From Arthrobacter sp. (GTDB lineage: Bacteria > Actinomycetota > Actinomycetes > Actinomycetales > Micrococcaceae), in contig JAPLAM010000093.1 in assembly GCA_026393275.1 (NCBI GenBank), positions 1 through 54,761 on the forward strand: 54,761 nucleotides of DNA, read 5' to 3'. Positions within the stretch are counted from its first letter, which is position 1, and each line of letters starts with the position of its first letter. Both the position numbers and the translations under genes were made by a program. Positions 1-8,931 of this stretch are shown in pieces. The notes under the pieces are model-generated. The model made no database searches and was not told the origin of the DNA. It was given only the letters and a program-made list of their open reading frames with translations.

Positions 1-265
1 ACGGTGCGGGTGCCGTTTTGCGGGGTGATGTAGATGGTGCCGCTCTGGAAGTCCTGCTGGCAGCCGCCTCCGACGAGGCCGCAGCGCTGGTCCGTGACGG
101 GGTAGCCCAGGCTGCCGCCTTGGCCGCCTGCGGTCCAGTAGGCGGTGCGGATGGAGCCGGTGACGGTGCGGGTGCCGTTTTGCGGGGTGATGTAGATGGT
201 GCCGCTCTGGAAGTCCTGCTGGCAGCCGCCTCCGACGAGGCCGCAGCGCTGGTCCGTGACGGGGT
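1..265 (-). repeat. Near-identical 162-bp tandem repeat units in the LGFP region
   Basis: Bases 1-103 are identical to 163-265; the first mismatch is at 104/266 (G against A). The period is 162 bp, or 54 codons, one LGFP repeat. More copies may lie left of the window. The other repeats in the gene are clearly diverged, so this pair looks recently duplicated or homogenised. Confidence 0.9.
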
Positions 266-2201
266 AACCCAGTGCCCCGGCCGCACCCCCAACTGTCCCC
301 CATTTATCCGCAACCGGGCCCGAAATGCCGTAGCTCACTCCCACGGCATTTGTCGCCAACCATCCACCTTGGAACTGCTGAAAGCAGGACTTCAGTACGA
401 CGTTGCATGTGGCGCTGTCAACAGGATAGCCGAGCGGGCCGTCATGGCCACCCATGCTCCAGTAAGCGTTCCTGGAGGGGAGAGTCACCATGTGAGTCCC
501 AGAGGCCGGAGTCGAATATATGCTGCCGCCCTCGAAATCTTGCAGGCAGCCGGACTCTTTGAGACCACATAGTTGGTCGGATGCTGGGTAACCGAGGACT
601 CCATTCTCGTTATCGGCAGAGGCCCACGCCGTTCGAATACTGTCGGTGACAGGGTGGACTCCTGTAGTGGGGGATGAGTATAGATTGGCGTTCGCGAATT
701 GCTGAACGCAGCCGGCCCTGACTAGTCCGCAAATTTGATTGTTGATTGGATAGCCTAGGATTCCCGCGTGGCCGGAGAGCGTCCAGTACTTGGCGCGGAA
801 TAGGTTGGATACGGCAACCGTCGGTCCTGCGGGAGTAATGTAATATGAGCCCCCTTGGAAATCCTGAACGCAGCCGCCGCCGATCATTCCGCAGGCCTGG
901 GCCGACACCGGGTAGCCCATCGGGCCCAACTCGGCCCCGGAAGCGTTCCACTGGACTCGAATGGGATCGGCGACAACTCTAATCTGCCCATCGGCGGTTC
1001 GATAGATAGAGCCAATCCCGTGATGACGGACGCAGGCGTCTTGACTCAAACCACAGTGAATGCCCGTCGTGGGGGCGTCCAGACCGAAGTAGGCAGCGAC
1101 TGTGTTGAATGGCTTCAAAAGTGCCTGCGCAAGACCACCCATTGCAAACGTGCTCAGATCAGCATAACTTCCGTTCCAGACGTTGGAATCGCCAGCAAAT
1201 GGCCCGGTGCTGCTGTACTGCCAAAAGCTGTACGCGCCCCAGCTCGAGGGAACGGAGCCAGCATCATTGCTGGGTGAACCGGGATATGCGGCGATCCAAA
1301 GGGGATAATCGCCGAATCCCGTCGCGTTCCCGAGGCACGTGTTCCACCAGTAGGTGCCGGTATAGATAACGGGAAGTCTTCCGGTCAAAGCAAGCATTGT
1401 GTTGCCGAAGTCCCTTATCCACGCGGCCAGCTCTGCAGGTGACTTGTCGTAGCAGCTGTTGCCAGAATAGTTAGAGTTGGTGACGGCAGGGTTTTCCTCG
1501 ATGTCCAGGACAGGTGGCAGCGTGTTGCCGTCGGAAGTCCACCCTCCTCCGTTCTGCACGAAATAGCGCGCCTGGTCCGCGCCCGAGGACCAGTTCGGAA
1601 TGGCGAAGTGATATGCGCCCCGAATCATTCCCACAGCCCTCGATCCGTCGTACTGTGCGCCGAACACTGGGTTCTTGTAATAGCTCCCCTCACTTGCCTT
1701 GACATAGGCAAACCGTGCCCCCAAGTCCCACTGGGCCTGCCAATTGACGCCGGACTGGAAATAGCTGACGTCCAGACCTTGAACGCCAAAGGTAGGCCGC
1801 CACGTCCCTTCCGTAGTTAGTGAGTGGACCGGCCCGGCTTGTGCCGTGCTTCTGCGGAGATGGCCCATTTCCGCGCCTCCCGGCCCAACTGCTCTGGCCA
1901 TGGCCGCTGCGTCCGTGCCCCAAGCCGGGTTCGTGGTCATGGGGGCAGGTACGGGAGAAGGACCAGGAAGCAGCTCAGCCTTCGGGAGCGGTGTCATGGG
2001 TGCTTGCGGCGACGTCGGTGCCGATTCCTCGGGGCTAGGCGTCGGTAACGTGGTGGATGAGCCATTCGGCGCCGGGGTCGGGGACGCGAGCGCGGCCGAC
2101 GGTGCGGCGAGGACGATGCATGTAACTAGCGCTGCCACGACTAGGGCCGCTCGGCCTTGAACTCTAACGATGTTGGCGCGAGAAATTGGGAACCGCTTCA
2201 T
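1..2201 (-). CDS. Secreted GH25 lysozyme with LGFP repeats (3' end outside window)
   Basis: Read on the reverse strand from ATG at 2201, preceded by GGAG six bases upstream; the frame stays open to the left edge, so the C-terminus is missing (733 codons seen). Residues 1-39 form a signal peptide ending ALA, followed by a Pro/Ser/Thr-rich linker to about residue 135. A glycoside hydrolase family 25 domain (peptidoglycan muramidase) spans about 141-340, with GLDVSYFQ at its start and the catalytic DIE triplet at 233-235. The rest is at least six LGFP-type cell-wall repeats of about 52-54 residues with LGYP cores. Most carry a cysteine pair spaced CxxxxxxC, suggesting a disulfide in each repeat. 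Likely an exported cell-wall-bound lysozyme for remodelling or for attack on other cells. Base composition looks less GC-rich than the core genes to the right. Confidence 0.9.
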   Translation of the reverse strand, partial: MKRFPISRANIVRVQGRAALVVAALVTCIVLAAPSAALASPTPAPNGSSTTLPTPSPEESAPTSPQAPMTPLPKAELLPGPSPVPAPMTTNPAWGTDAAAMARAVGPGGAEMGHLRRSTAQAGPVHSLTTEGTWRPTFGVQGLDVSYFQSGVNWQAQWDLGARFAYVKASEGSYYKNPVFGAQYDGSRAVGMIRGAYHFAIPNWSSGADQARYFVQNGGGWTSDGNTLPPVLDIEENPAVTNSNYSGNSCYDKSPAELAAWIRDFGNTMLALTGRLPVIYTGTYWWNTCLGNATGFGDYPLWIAAYPGSPSNDAGSVPSSWGAYSFWQYSSTGPFAGDSNVWNGSYADLSTFAMGGLAQALLKPFNTVAAYFGLDAPTTGIHCGLSQDACVRHHGIGSIYRTADGQIRVVADPIRVQWNASGAELGPMGYPVSAQACGMIGGGCVQDFQGGSYYITPAGPTVAVSNLFRAKYWTLSGHAGILGYPINNQICGLVRAGCVQQFANANLYSSPTTGVHPVTDSIRTAWASADNENGVLGYPASDQLCGLKESGCLQDFEGGSIYSTPASGTHMVTLPSRNAYWSMGGHDGPLGYPVDSATCNVVLKSCFQQFQGGWLATNAVGVSYGISGPVADKWGTVGGAAGALGYPVTDQRCGLVGGGCQQDFQSGTIYITPQNGTRTVTGSIRTAYWTAGGQGGSLGYPVTDQRCGLVGGGCQQDFQSGTIYITPQNGTRT

Positions 2202-2438
2202 TATGTGCTCCGGTACGCTGGAGCGCCTCTTAAGCGCTGCCTGACAAGGTCTCTCGTAACTGGGATGGCTCTAGGGCCCCAAGCGACCGCGAGATTCACT
2301 GACTTAACGCGCCCACGATAGCACCGCATCTAGGCTGTTGAAAGTGTTGTTCATGTGAGCCAAGTGACTGAAGTGGCGAGCCCGTAAGTATATGTAAGTG
2401 TACGGGCCATCCGATTCGCTGCGGCCGTGGGGCCCTCC

Positions 2439-2444
2439 TAGACT
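2439..2444 (+). promoter_or_regulatory. -10 element of galE, leaderless start
   Basis: TAGACT lies seven bases before the galE ATG, and there is no Shine-Dalgarno sequence in between. Transcription would begin at or next to the start codon. A weak -35 candidate, TTCGCT, lies about 18 bases upstream. Inferred from sequence only. Confidence 0.55.
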
Positions 2445-2451
2445 GGTTGAC

Positions 2452-3495
2452 ATGAAGGTATTGGTTACCGGCGGGGCCGGCTACATCGGATCGCACACGA
2501 CTCTATGTCTCCTCAAACAGGGGCACGAAGTCGTGGTCCTCGACAACCTGGTGAACTCGAGCCCCGAATCCTTGCGTCGGGTGGAGCGGCTCGCCGGCAA
2601 GAACGTGGACTTCCGCGAGGTGGACCTGCTAGACGCGGTCGCCGTCGACGCCGTCTTTGCTGAAGGCGGCTTTGAGGCCGTCATCCACTTCGCCGGCCTA
2701 AAGGCTGTGGGGGAGTCCGTGCAGAAGCCGCTCTGGTATTACCAGAACAACGTGGTAGGAACCCTGAACCTGCTGCACAGTATGGATGCCGCCTGCGTGC
2801 GCCGGCTGGTGTTCAGCTCCTCCGCCACCGTTTACGGCGCTTCGGAGGAAGTCCCGCTCATCGAGAAGGCCCCGCTGGACGCGACCAACCCTTACGGCCG
2901 CACCAAGGAACAAATTGAGGACATCCTCACCGATCTTGGTATGGCCGACCCGCGCTGGAGCATCGCCCTGTTGCGCTACTTCAACCCGGCGGGCGCCCAT
3001 GAGTCCGGCCTGATCGGCGAGGATCCCCGTGGCATCCCCAACAACCTGCTGCCCTTCGTGGCCCAGGTGGCCGTGGGCCGCCGCGAAAAGGTCATGGTGT
3101 TCGGCGACGACTACCCGACGCCGGACGGGACCGGGGTGCGCGACTACATCCACGTAATGGATCTCGCCGCCGGGCACCTGGCCGCGCTGGGTTACCTCGG
3201 CGGCAAAACCGGTGTGTTCCGCTGGAACCTCGGCACCGGCCGCGGTTCGTCCGTGCTGGAGGTCATTGAGGCGTTTGGCAATGCCGCCGGCCACCCGGTG
3301 CCTTACGAATTTGCCCCCCGCCGTCCCGGCGACGCGGCCGTCAGCTACGCCGATCCCTCTGCCGCCCTTGCCGACCTTGGCTGGTCCGCGCAGCGTAGCC
3401 TGGCGCAGATGTGCGAGGACCACTGGCGATGGCAGAAGAATAATCCGGACGGCTACGCCGCAGTCGCTAGCGACGCCGGGGTCAACGCCGTGTAG
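2452..3495 (+). CDS. galE: UDP-glucose 4-epimerase
   Basis: 347 residues, the usual GalE length. Interconverts UDP-glucose and UDP-galactose with bound NAD, for galactose use and for wall or exopolysaccharide precursors. The Rossmann motif GGAGYIGSH is at the N-terminus. The Ser of VFSSSATVYG and the YGRTK (YxxxK) motif mark the short-chain dehydrogenase active site, and RYFNPAGAH matches GalE. The ATG at 2452 is chosen because the Rossmann strand MKVLVTGGAG starts there; an in-frame ATG at 2398 would add 18 residues unlike the family. It sits between a lysozyme and a polysaccharide deacetylase, which fits a surface-carbohydrate role. Confidence 0.95.
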   Translation: MKVLVTGGAGYIGSHTTLCLLKQGHEVVVLDNLVNSSPESLRRVERLAGKNVDFREVDLLDAVAVDAVFAEGGFEAVIHFAGLKAVGESVQKPLWYYQNNVVGTLNLLHSMDAACVRRLVFSSSATVYGASEEVPLIEKAPLDATNPYGRTKEQIEDILTDLGMADPRWSIALLRYFNPAGAHESGLIGEDPRGIPNNLLPFVAQVAVGRREKVMVFGDDYPTPDGTGVRDYIHVMDLAAGHLAALGYLGGKTGVFRWNLGTGRGSSVLEVIEAFGNAAGHPVPYEFAPRRPGDAAVSYADPSAALADLGWSAQRSLAQMCEDHWRWQKNNPDGYAAVASDAGVNAV

Positions 3496-3600
3496 TAGTT
3501 GTGGTCCCGCCGAAACCTCCACCGTCAGCCGGGTCCTTCATCCCCATACCAGCTTGGTGGACTTTGACCCCGTCCGTGCCGTCAGTTGGTGCCGCGCGCG

Positions 3601-3641
3601 GAAAAGGGCAGAAACCAAGTGGCTTGGCTTCTGCCCCTTTC
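3601..3641. terminator. Bidirectional terminator hairpin between galE and the deacetylase gene
   Basis: An 18-bp stem (AAAAGGGCAGAAACCAAG against CTTGGCTTCTGCCCCTTT, with two G-U pairs) closes a TGG loop. T-runs follow on both strands. It lies between two converging genes ending at 3495 and 3705, so it can stop transcription from both sides. Confidence 0.8.
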
Positions 3642-3704
3642 GGTATTTGCACGCGATCAAGGACAGTTCTCGAGGGCCCCGCGTCCGCTCCGACAATGCG
3701 CAGG

Positions 3705-5048
3705 TCAGGGACCCTGAGCGGTGAGGCTGTAGTCGTCCGTAACGAGGGTGCCCGGGCTGCTCAGCGTCAGCGCCATGGACATCGCAGTGGCGCCCGCGGG
3801 AACAGGTGGGCTTGTCCAACTGGTCTGGGTGTATGTAGCTGAGGGAAGGACGAACGGGCTGGACGTCCAATAGTGCCAAGCGCCCTGACCTATCCGGTAG
3901 TACAGCTCAAACTGGGTTTGTGCCGTCGAGGTATACCAGGCCGACATTGTGTAGCTGCGACCAGGTGTGACGGTAGGGGTGCACTGCCCGGTGTCAAGCG
4001 GTGGCAGCACTTTCGCGTCGCCGTTCGTGTAGGCGGTCATCACCACCTGGCTGGCCGCCGTCCCGGTATGTGCTGCGGTCACCGTGCTGCTTGTGTAGGT
4101 ATTGGTGCCGTAGGCTCCTGGAACCCAGCACTCCGGAGGACCGCCGGGGACGGACGCCGGGGTCTCAAATCCAGGGTTGCGGAGCAGGTTTCCTGCAGTG
4201 AGGGGTGCAGGTGGGGTCGGCCCATTGGCAGCAGGTGGTTTGACCGCTCCACCGATCACCTGATCCACAGTTTTCACCTCGACCCGACCAGCGGCCTGCT
4301 CGGCCGCAAGGAAATCAATCAGGGCGTTGAAATCTGCCGTTGGTATGCTCAGTGATTCACCCGCGACACCGATGTGGTGGAACGAGTACTGCATCCAGCC
4401 GCCGGCCGGCTCCGCTTTGAGGGTCAAGTCCTCCAGGTTTTGAAGTGTCCACGTGTTGTCGACTTGGTCCGGGGCCTGGGTCAAGAAAGGATCCGCGGGC
4501 GGTGTTGTCTCGGCCAGGGGGAGGCCTGCGGAGGCCGGGTCCTGGCTCGCGATGTCGCCCAGCCCACGCGCGCTGTTGTAGCCGCATGCGGCCACCATGG
4601 CCTCGAGTTCAGGGCTCGATGCTGCAAATGGGTAGGCGAAGCTGGTGATGCGGAAACCCAGCGACGTCAAGGTGTTGCGATCGTTGCAGAGTTGTCGCTG
4701 TTGCTCACCGGTGTCGGCCAAGGTCAAATCGGGATGGGTGATCGTGTGTCCCGCGATCTCGTTGCCGGCTGCTTGAAGGGCGAGGGCCTGAGCAGTGTTC
4801 ATGTAGGCGGGGTCGGAATTGAGGAAGCCGGACGGGATGTAGAACGTTCCGTGCAGGCCCTTGGAATTCATGTACGCCGCGGCGGCCACCTGGTCGACGT
4901 GGGAATCATCGAAGGTCAAAGACACGATGACGGGCCCGGCGGCGCGGGCTGGCTGGGCCAGAATGGCCGAGTTGAAGAATGTGGCCAGCACGATTGCCGC
5001 CGTACCCATGGTTGCGGCAACTGCCCCGCGGTTGTGACGTTTCTGCAT
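3705..5048 (-). CDS. Secreted polysaccharide deacetylase with C-terminal carbohydrate-binding module
   Basis: 447 residues from ATG 5048; an in-frame ATG at 5096 is possible but overlaps a -10-like TAGGAT. Residues 1-37 are a signal peptide ending ARAA. A NodB-type deacetylase domain follows: TFDD at 45-48 supplies the metal and catalytic Asp pair, HTITH at 101-105 the metal His pair, FAYPF the substrate groove and HHIG the last catalytic His. After a Pro-rich linker, a domain starting NLLRNPGFE resembles CBM4/9-type modules. It probably removes N- or O-acetyl groups from a cell-surface or environmental polysaccharide (chitin oligomer, peptidoglycan or exopolysaccharide); the substrate cannot be read from sequence. 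Confidence 0.88.
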   Translation of the reverse strand: MQKRHNRGAVAATMGTAAIVLATFFNSAILAQPARAAGPVIVSLTFDDSHVDQVAAAAYMNSKGLHGTFYIPSGFLNSDPAYMNTAQALALQAAGNEIAGHTITHPDLTLADTGEQQRQLCNDRNTLTSLGFRITSFAYPFAASSPELEAMVAACGYNSARGLGDIASQDPASAGLPLAETTPPADPFLTQAPDQVDNTWTLQNLEDLTLKAEPAGGWMQYSFHHIGVAGESLSIPTADFNALIDFLAAEQAAGRVEVKTVDQVIGGAVKPPAANGPTPPAPLTAGNLLRNPGFETPASVPGGPPECWVPGAYGTNTYTSSTVTAAHTGTAASQVVMTAYTNGDAKVLPPLDTGQCTPTVTPGRSYTMSAWYTSTAQTQFELYYRIGQGAWHYWTSSPFVLPSATYTQTSWTSPPVPAGATAMSMALTLSSPGTLVTDDYSLTAQGP

Positions 5049-5591
5049 AGGATGGGCCCGCCTCAAGCGTGAGATCCCAGTGCACAGTGTTTGCATCCTA
5101 AATCCAATCGTCGCGCCTGCGACTCGACTGGTGAGCTCTTTCGTGCGGTTTCCTGTGTTCCTCCCATCGCACAGCTATTGAGATTCCGGTCCTCACCGCA
5201 GGCATGTTGTTATCGGCCTTCAGAAGTGGTCCCGCATGTGGAGGCATAACGCCTCAGGTCTGCACCCGCATCCCGACTACTGCCGATGGGCGTCACGCTA
5301 CGGTTGCCCTGGGACAGTGTCAACGGTAGGCGCCACTTGGTTCCATCACTCGATTCCAACTCTCGGTTCCAGCAGAAACAAGTAGTTGGGGAATGGCAAA
5401 GGGAGCCTCCAGGAGATGCCACGCTGGTGGCCAGAGTAGCTGGTGTTGCTTGTGGGGCAATTGTCAATGCTGCGAGTACGATTTTTCCACATGCGTCCGG
5501 GCAGGCTCTTGCCCAGCCTCTTGTGCACCCATAGCTTTAATCCAAGTTGCACTGCCCCAGGGGGAGGGGTAGCGGTCATGTTGGGGGCACC
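5049..5591. other. 543-bp intergenic region between divergent genes
   Basis: No open frame here looks coding. It must hold the promoters of the deacetylase (reverse) and the Tad operon (forward). A reverse-strand TAGGAT lies near 5097. Small hairpins are visible, GAGGC-N5-GCCTC near 5240 and GGGCA-N6-TGCCC near 5505, with no T-tract. I see no recognisable riboswitch, tRNA or operator. Confidence 0.5.
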
Positions 5592-6815
5592 GTGGAAGCT
5601 GTGCGCATCGTCGAGGACGAGGTCCGTGAGCTCATCCGTCGTCGCGGGCTGGATCCGTTGCGGCAGGCCGTCGAGGTCCGGCGCCTTGTAGAGGAGGCCA
5701 TCAACGACTACGACGAGCGCGCGCTTCTGGCCCCGCTGCCTCCCATCGGTTCCCTCGACACCGCCCGCCGGTTCGTCTTCGACGCCGTGGCGGGCTTCGG
5801 CGCGCTGCAGCCCTTGCTGGACGATCCCGCAATCGAAGAGGTCTGGCTCAACGCGCCGGATGAAATCTTTGTAGCGCGCAACGGTGAGTCGGAGCTGACG
5901 TCCGTCGCCTTGACCGAGCAGCAGGTCCGTGACCTCGTGGAGCGCATGCTCAAGAGCTCGGGCCGCCGCCTGGACCTCTCTTCCCCCTTTGTGGACGCAG
6001 CGCTTCCGGACGGCTCCCGCCTGCACGTCGTGATCCCAGACGTCACGCGGCGGCACTGGGCCATCAACATCCGCAAGTTCGTGGTCAAGGCCACCCGATT
6101 GGAACATCTCGTGGAGCTGGGAACGCTCACCCCGCAGTCGGCCCGATTCCTCGGGGCGGCGGTCGCCAGCGGGCTCAACATCCTCGTCTCCGGCGCCACC
6201 CAGGCCGGCAAAACCACCATGCTTAATTGCCTCGCGGCCAGCATCGGTACCCGGGAGCGTGTGGTGACGGTGGAGGAAATCTTCGAGCTGCAGTTCCCGC
6301 TCCGCGACGTCGTCGGGTTGCAGTGCCGGCAACCCAACCTGGAGGGGGAGGGTGAAATTCCGCTCCGCCGCCTTGTGAAGGAGGCACTGCGAATGCGGCC
6401 TGACCGCCTGGTGGTCGGTGAGGTCAGGGAAGCCGAAAGCCTGGACATGCTGATCGCCTTGAACTCCGGGCTTCCGGGCATGTGTACGGTCCATGCGAAC
6501 TCGGCCCACGATGCCGTCACCAAGATCTGCACGTTGCCGCTGCTCGCCGGGAACAACATCACCAGCGCCTTCGTAGTGCCCACGGTCGCCTCCTGCATCG
6601 ACCTGGTGGTCCACTGCAGCCGCCAGCCGAACGGACGCCGGCAGGTCACGGAGATCCTCTCGCTGGGTCGCCGGGTGGAAAACGGCGTCATCGAATCGTC
6701 CATGGTGTTCGACCTTGCCGCCGGCCAGCTCGCGCCAAGTGCGAATTCGATGCCAGCCGCGGAGAAGTTCGCTCGCTCCGGGTACGACGTCGCGGCGCTG
6801 CTGGAGCCGCGCTGA
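5592..6815 (+). CDS. Tad pilus assembly ATPase (CpaF/TadA family)
   Basis: 407 residues from GTG 5592, preceded by GGGGGC; an in-frame ATG at 5547 would add 15 residues of unlikely composition. This is the secretion ATPase that powers Flp/Tad pilus extension at the inner face of the membrane. The Walker A motif GATQAGKTT is at 201-209 (usual form GGTGSGKTT). RMRPDRLVVGEVR supplies the Walker B/Asp-box region, and CTVHANSA is typical of the family. It is the first gene of a tightly packed operon: its TGA overlaps the ATG of the next gene. Confidence 0.92.
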   Translation: MEAVRIVEDEVRELIRRRGLDPLRQAVEVRRLVEEAINDYDERALLAPLPPIGSLDTARRFVFDAVAGFGALQPLLDDPAIEEVWLNAPDEIFVARNGESELTSVALTEQQVRDLVERMLKSSGRRLDLSSPFVDAALPDGSRLHVVIPDVTRRHWAINIRKFVVKATRLEHLVELGTLTPQSARFLGAAVASGLNILVSGATQAGKTTMLNCLAASIGTRERVVTVEEIFELQFPLRDVVGLQCRQPNLEGEGEIPLRRLVKEALRMRPDRLVVGEVREAESLDMLIALNSGLPGMCTVHANSAHDAVTKICTLPLLAGNNITSAFVVPTVASCIDLVVHCSRQPNGRRQVTEILSLGRRVENGVIESSMVFDLAAGQLAPSANSMPAAEKFARSGYDVAALLEPR

Positions 6816-7669
6816 TGGCGCCGCTGTTGGGGGTACTTGGGGGTGCCGGACTGCTGCTGGTCTGGTGGTCGGTCTGGGAACAACCGCCACCGCCTGAACG
6901 TAGAAATAGAGTCAGCCGGGTTGAGGATCTGCTGCGGGCCGCAGGCATTGAAAAGGTCAGCCGGCTCGGCCTGGTGGCAACGTGCTGTGGCGTGGGTGCC
7001 TTCGTGACCCTCGTTTTCTTCGCGGGCACCAGGTCCTGGCCTATCTCCGGCTGCTTCGGTTTGTTCGGTGGCTGGCTGCCGCTGGGCATCGTGAAGTGGC
7101 GCGCCCGTAAGCGTGCGGCCGTGCTCCGCGAACTGTGGCCCGACGTCGTCGACCACCTCCGCTCGGCGATCCGCGCGGGCTTGTCGCTGCCGGAGGCACT
7201 GATTCAATTGGGTGAGAAGGGGCCGTCGGAGCTTCGCCCGATGTTCCGCGATTTCGGTGCTGACTACCGGTCCGGCGGCCAGTTTGATCCGGCCCTGAGC
7301 CGGCTAAAGGAACGGCTCGCCGATCCCGTGTCGGACCGGATCGTTGAGGCGCTCCGGCTGACCCGAGAGGTTGGCGGTTCGGACCTGGGCCGCTTGCTTG
7401 GCACCCTCGCCGAATTCCTGCGGGAAAACGCGCGCACCCGCAGCGAGCTGGAGGCGCGGCAGTCGTGGACGGTCAACGCCGCTCGGCTCGCCGTTGCAGC
7501 GCCATGGATTGTCCTGGTGCTCCTGGCCAGCAGGCCCGAGGCGGTGGCAGCCTACAACTCGCCCGTCGGCGCAGCGGTGCTGCTCGGCGGATTGCTCGTC
7601 TCTCTGTTTTCGTACACCGTCATGCTGCGGATCGGGGCCCTGCCGCAGGATGAGCGGGTGCTCCGTTGA
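6815..7669 (+). CDS. Type II secretion F-family protein, TadB-like
   Basis: 284 residues. The ATG at 6815 overlaps the ATPase stop codon (TGATG), which fixes the start and implies coupled translation. Two N-terminal membrane segments are followed by a cytoplasmic T2SS-F domain with ELWPDVVDHLRSAIRAGLSL and a second hydrophobic region near the C-terminus. TadB-type proteins form the inner-membrane platform on which the Tad ATPase acts. It pairs with the TadC-like gene that overlaps its end. Confidence 0.88.
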   Translation: MAPLLGVLGGAGLLLVWWSVWEQPPPPERRNRVSRVEDLLRAAGIEKVSRLGLVATCCGVGAFVTLVFFAGTRSWPISGCFGLFGGWLPLGIVKWRARKRAAVLRELWPDVVDHLRSAIRAGLSLPEALIQLGEKGPSELRPMFRDFGADYRSGGQFDPALSRLKERLADPVSDRIVEALRLTREVGGSDLGRLLGTLAEFLRENARTRSELEARQSWTVNAARLAVAAPWIVLVLLASRPEAVAAYNSPVGAAVLLGGLLVSLFSYTVMLRIGALPQDERVLR

Positions 7670-8607
7670 GCGGGCTGATGGCAAGCGCGGTGGTCTGCGG
7701 CGCCGTCCTGGGCGTCGGCCTCTGGTTGTTCCTGGTGCGGCTGCCGTTCCTGCGTCCCATTAGCTTCGCGGAGCGGATCGGACCGCAGCTAAGATCGCAC
7801 ACCCTGGAATCCCGCCTGCTGCGCCCGGCTTCCGGAAACGTCACGCCCTTCGGCCCGCTGGAGCGGATCCTGCGTCCGGTGATCCGCGACGGGGTCCGCG
7901 CGCTGGGTCGGCTGAACCCTGGCTCCTCTGCGCTCAACCGCAGGCTTGCCCGGGCCGGAAGCAGGAAGTCGTCGGTGGATTTCCGTGCGGAGCAGTTGCT
8001 CTGGGCCGCCGGCGGATTCGTGGCCGCCGCGGTGTCCGTGCTGGTGGGAGGAGCAGCCGGCCGGTTCAACCCGCTGTTGGCAGTATTGATCGTCTTAGGC
8101 GCAGGCGTCGCCGGATTCCTGCTGCGCGACTATGCGCTGGGGGCCCACGTCAAGAAAAGGGAAGCGCGCATGATGGCGGAGTTCCCCAGCGTGGCCGAAC
8201 TCATGGCGCTGGCTGTCAGCGCGGGGGAGAGCGCCACCGGCGCGCTGGACCGCGTCTGCCGCAGAACCCACGGGGAGCTGTCGAAAGAGTTTGCCAGGGT
8301 GCTCGCCGATACCCGAGCGGGCAAGCCGTTGGCCGACGCCCTGCAGGAGTTTTCGTCCCGCACCGAGCTCGGGCCGCTGGTCCGCTTTGTCGACGGGTTG
8401 ATTGTGGCGGTCGAGCGCGGGACTCCGCTGGCGGAGGTCCTGCGCGCGCAGGCCCAGGACGTTCGGGACACCGCGAAGCGCGACCTGATGGAATCCGCCG
8501 GCAAGAAGGAAATCGGCATGATGGTGCCACTCGTCTTCGGCGTATTGCCGCTGACGGTGGTGTTTGCCGTTTTCCCCGGGCTGGCGGCCATCAGTTTGGG
8601 GCTCTGA
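7666..8607 (+). CDS. Type II secretion F-family protein, TadC-like
   Basis: 313 residues from TTG 7666, which overlaps the previous stop (TTGA). An ATG at 7678 is an alternative start. It has an N-terminal membrane helix, a T2SS-F domain with the motif AEFPSVAELMALAVSAGES, and C-terminal helices ending in FPGLAAISLGL. It is the second platform protein of the pilus machine, expected to pair with the TadB-like protein. The next gene starts 54 bases downstream. Confidence 0.87.
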   Translation: MSGLMASAVVCGAVLGVGLWLFLVRLPFLRPISFAERIGPQLRSHTLESRLLRPASGNVTPFGPLERILRPVIRDGVRALGRLNPGSSALNRRLARAGSRKSSVDFRAEQLLWAAGGFVAAAVSVLVGGAAGRFNPLLAVLIVLGAGVAGFLLRDYALGAHVKKREARMMAEFPSVAELMALAVSAGESATGALDRVCRRTHGELSKEFARVLADTRAGKPLADALQEFSSRTELGPLVRFVDGLIVAVERGTPLAEVLRAQAQDVRDTAKRDLMESAGKKEIGMMVPLVFGVLPLTVVFAVFPGLAAISLGL

Positions 8608-8661
8608 GTAACCGCACCAATTCAGGAGCAGAAAACGTAACCATTCGAAAAAGGGGAAGCA

Positions 8662-8928
8662 GTGAAAATAGTGGGTATCCGCACCTTACTAATGGCCCGC
8701 ATGGTGGGCCTCATCTTGTGGCGCTCAGGCGCCCCCGGGAAACGGGATGGACGCTCGCCGGTGAGCGGGCGTCCGCCGGGAAGCCCGGACCCGCGCGAAC
8801 GCGGTGACGTGCCCGGCTGGGTGATGATCACGCTGATGTCGGCAGTCCTCGTCGCCGCCTTGCTGGCACTCGCGGGCCCGGCGCTGGAGGGACTTTTCAA
8901 CCAGGCCATGCAAAAAGTCGGGCAGTAG
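8662..8928 (+). CDS. Small pilin-like membrane protein of the Tad locus
   Basis: 88 residues from GTG 8662, with AGGGGAAG as ribosome binding site. The first half is polar. GDVPGW then leads into one hydrophobic helix (about residues 53-72) and a short amphipathic tail ending FNQAMQKVGQ. The position between TadC and TadE genes is where the major pilin (Flp or DUF4244-type) lies in actinobacterial Tad loci. The canonical Flp cleavage context (Gly followed five residues later by Glu-Tyr) is absent, so pilin identity is an inference from position, size and topology. Confidence 0.65.
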   Translation: MKIVGIRTLLMARMVGLILWRSGAPGKRDGRSPVSGRPPGSPDPRERGDVPGWVMITLMSAVLVAALLALAGPALEGLFNQAMQKVGQ

Positions 8929-8931
8929 ACG

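Noticed and set aside
18..572. Plus-strand 184-codon frame with internal repeats at the left edge
   Set aside because: Antisense of the LGFP lysozyme gene; its repeats are the complement of the LGFP units.
2360..2410. GTAAGTATATGTAAGTGTAC repeat upstream of galE as an operator
   Set aside because: Short, imperfect direct repeat with no dyad symmetry and too far from the galE -10 to judge.
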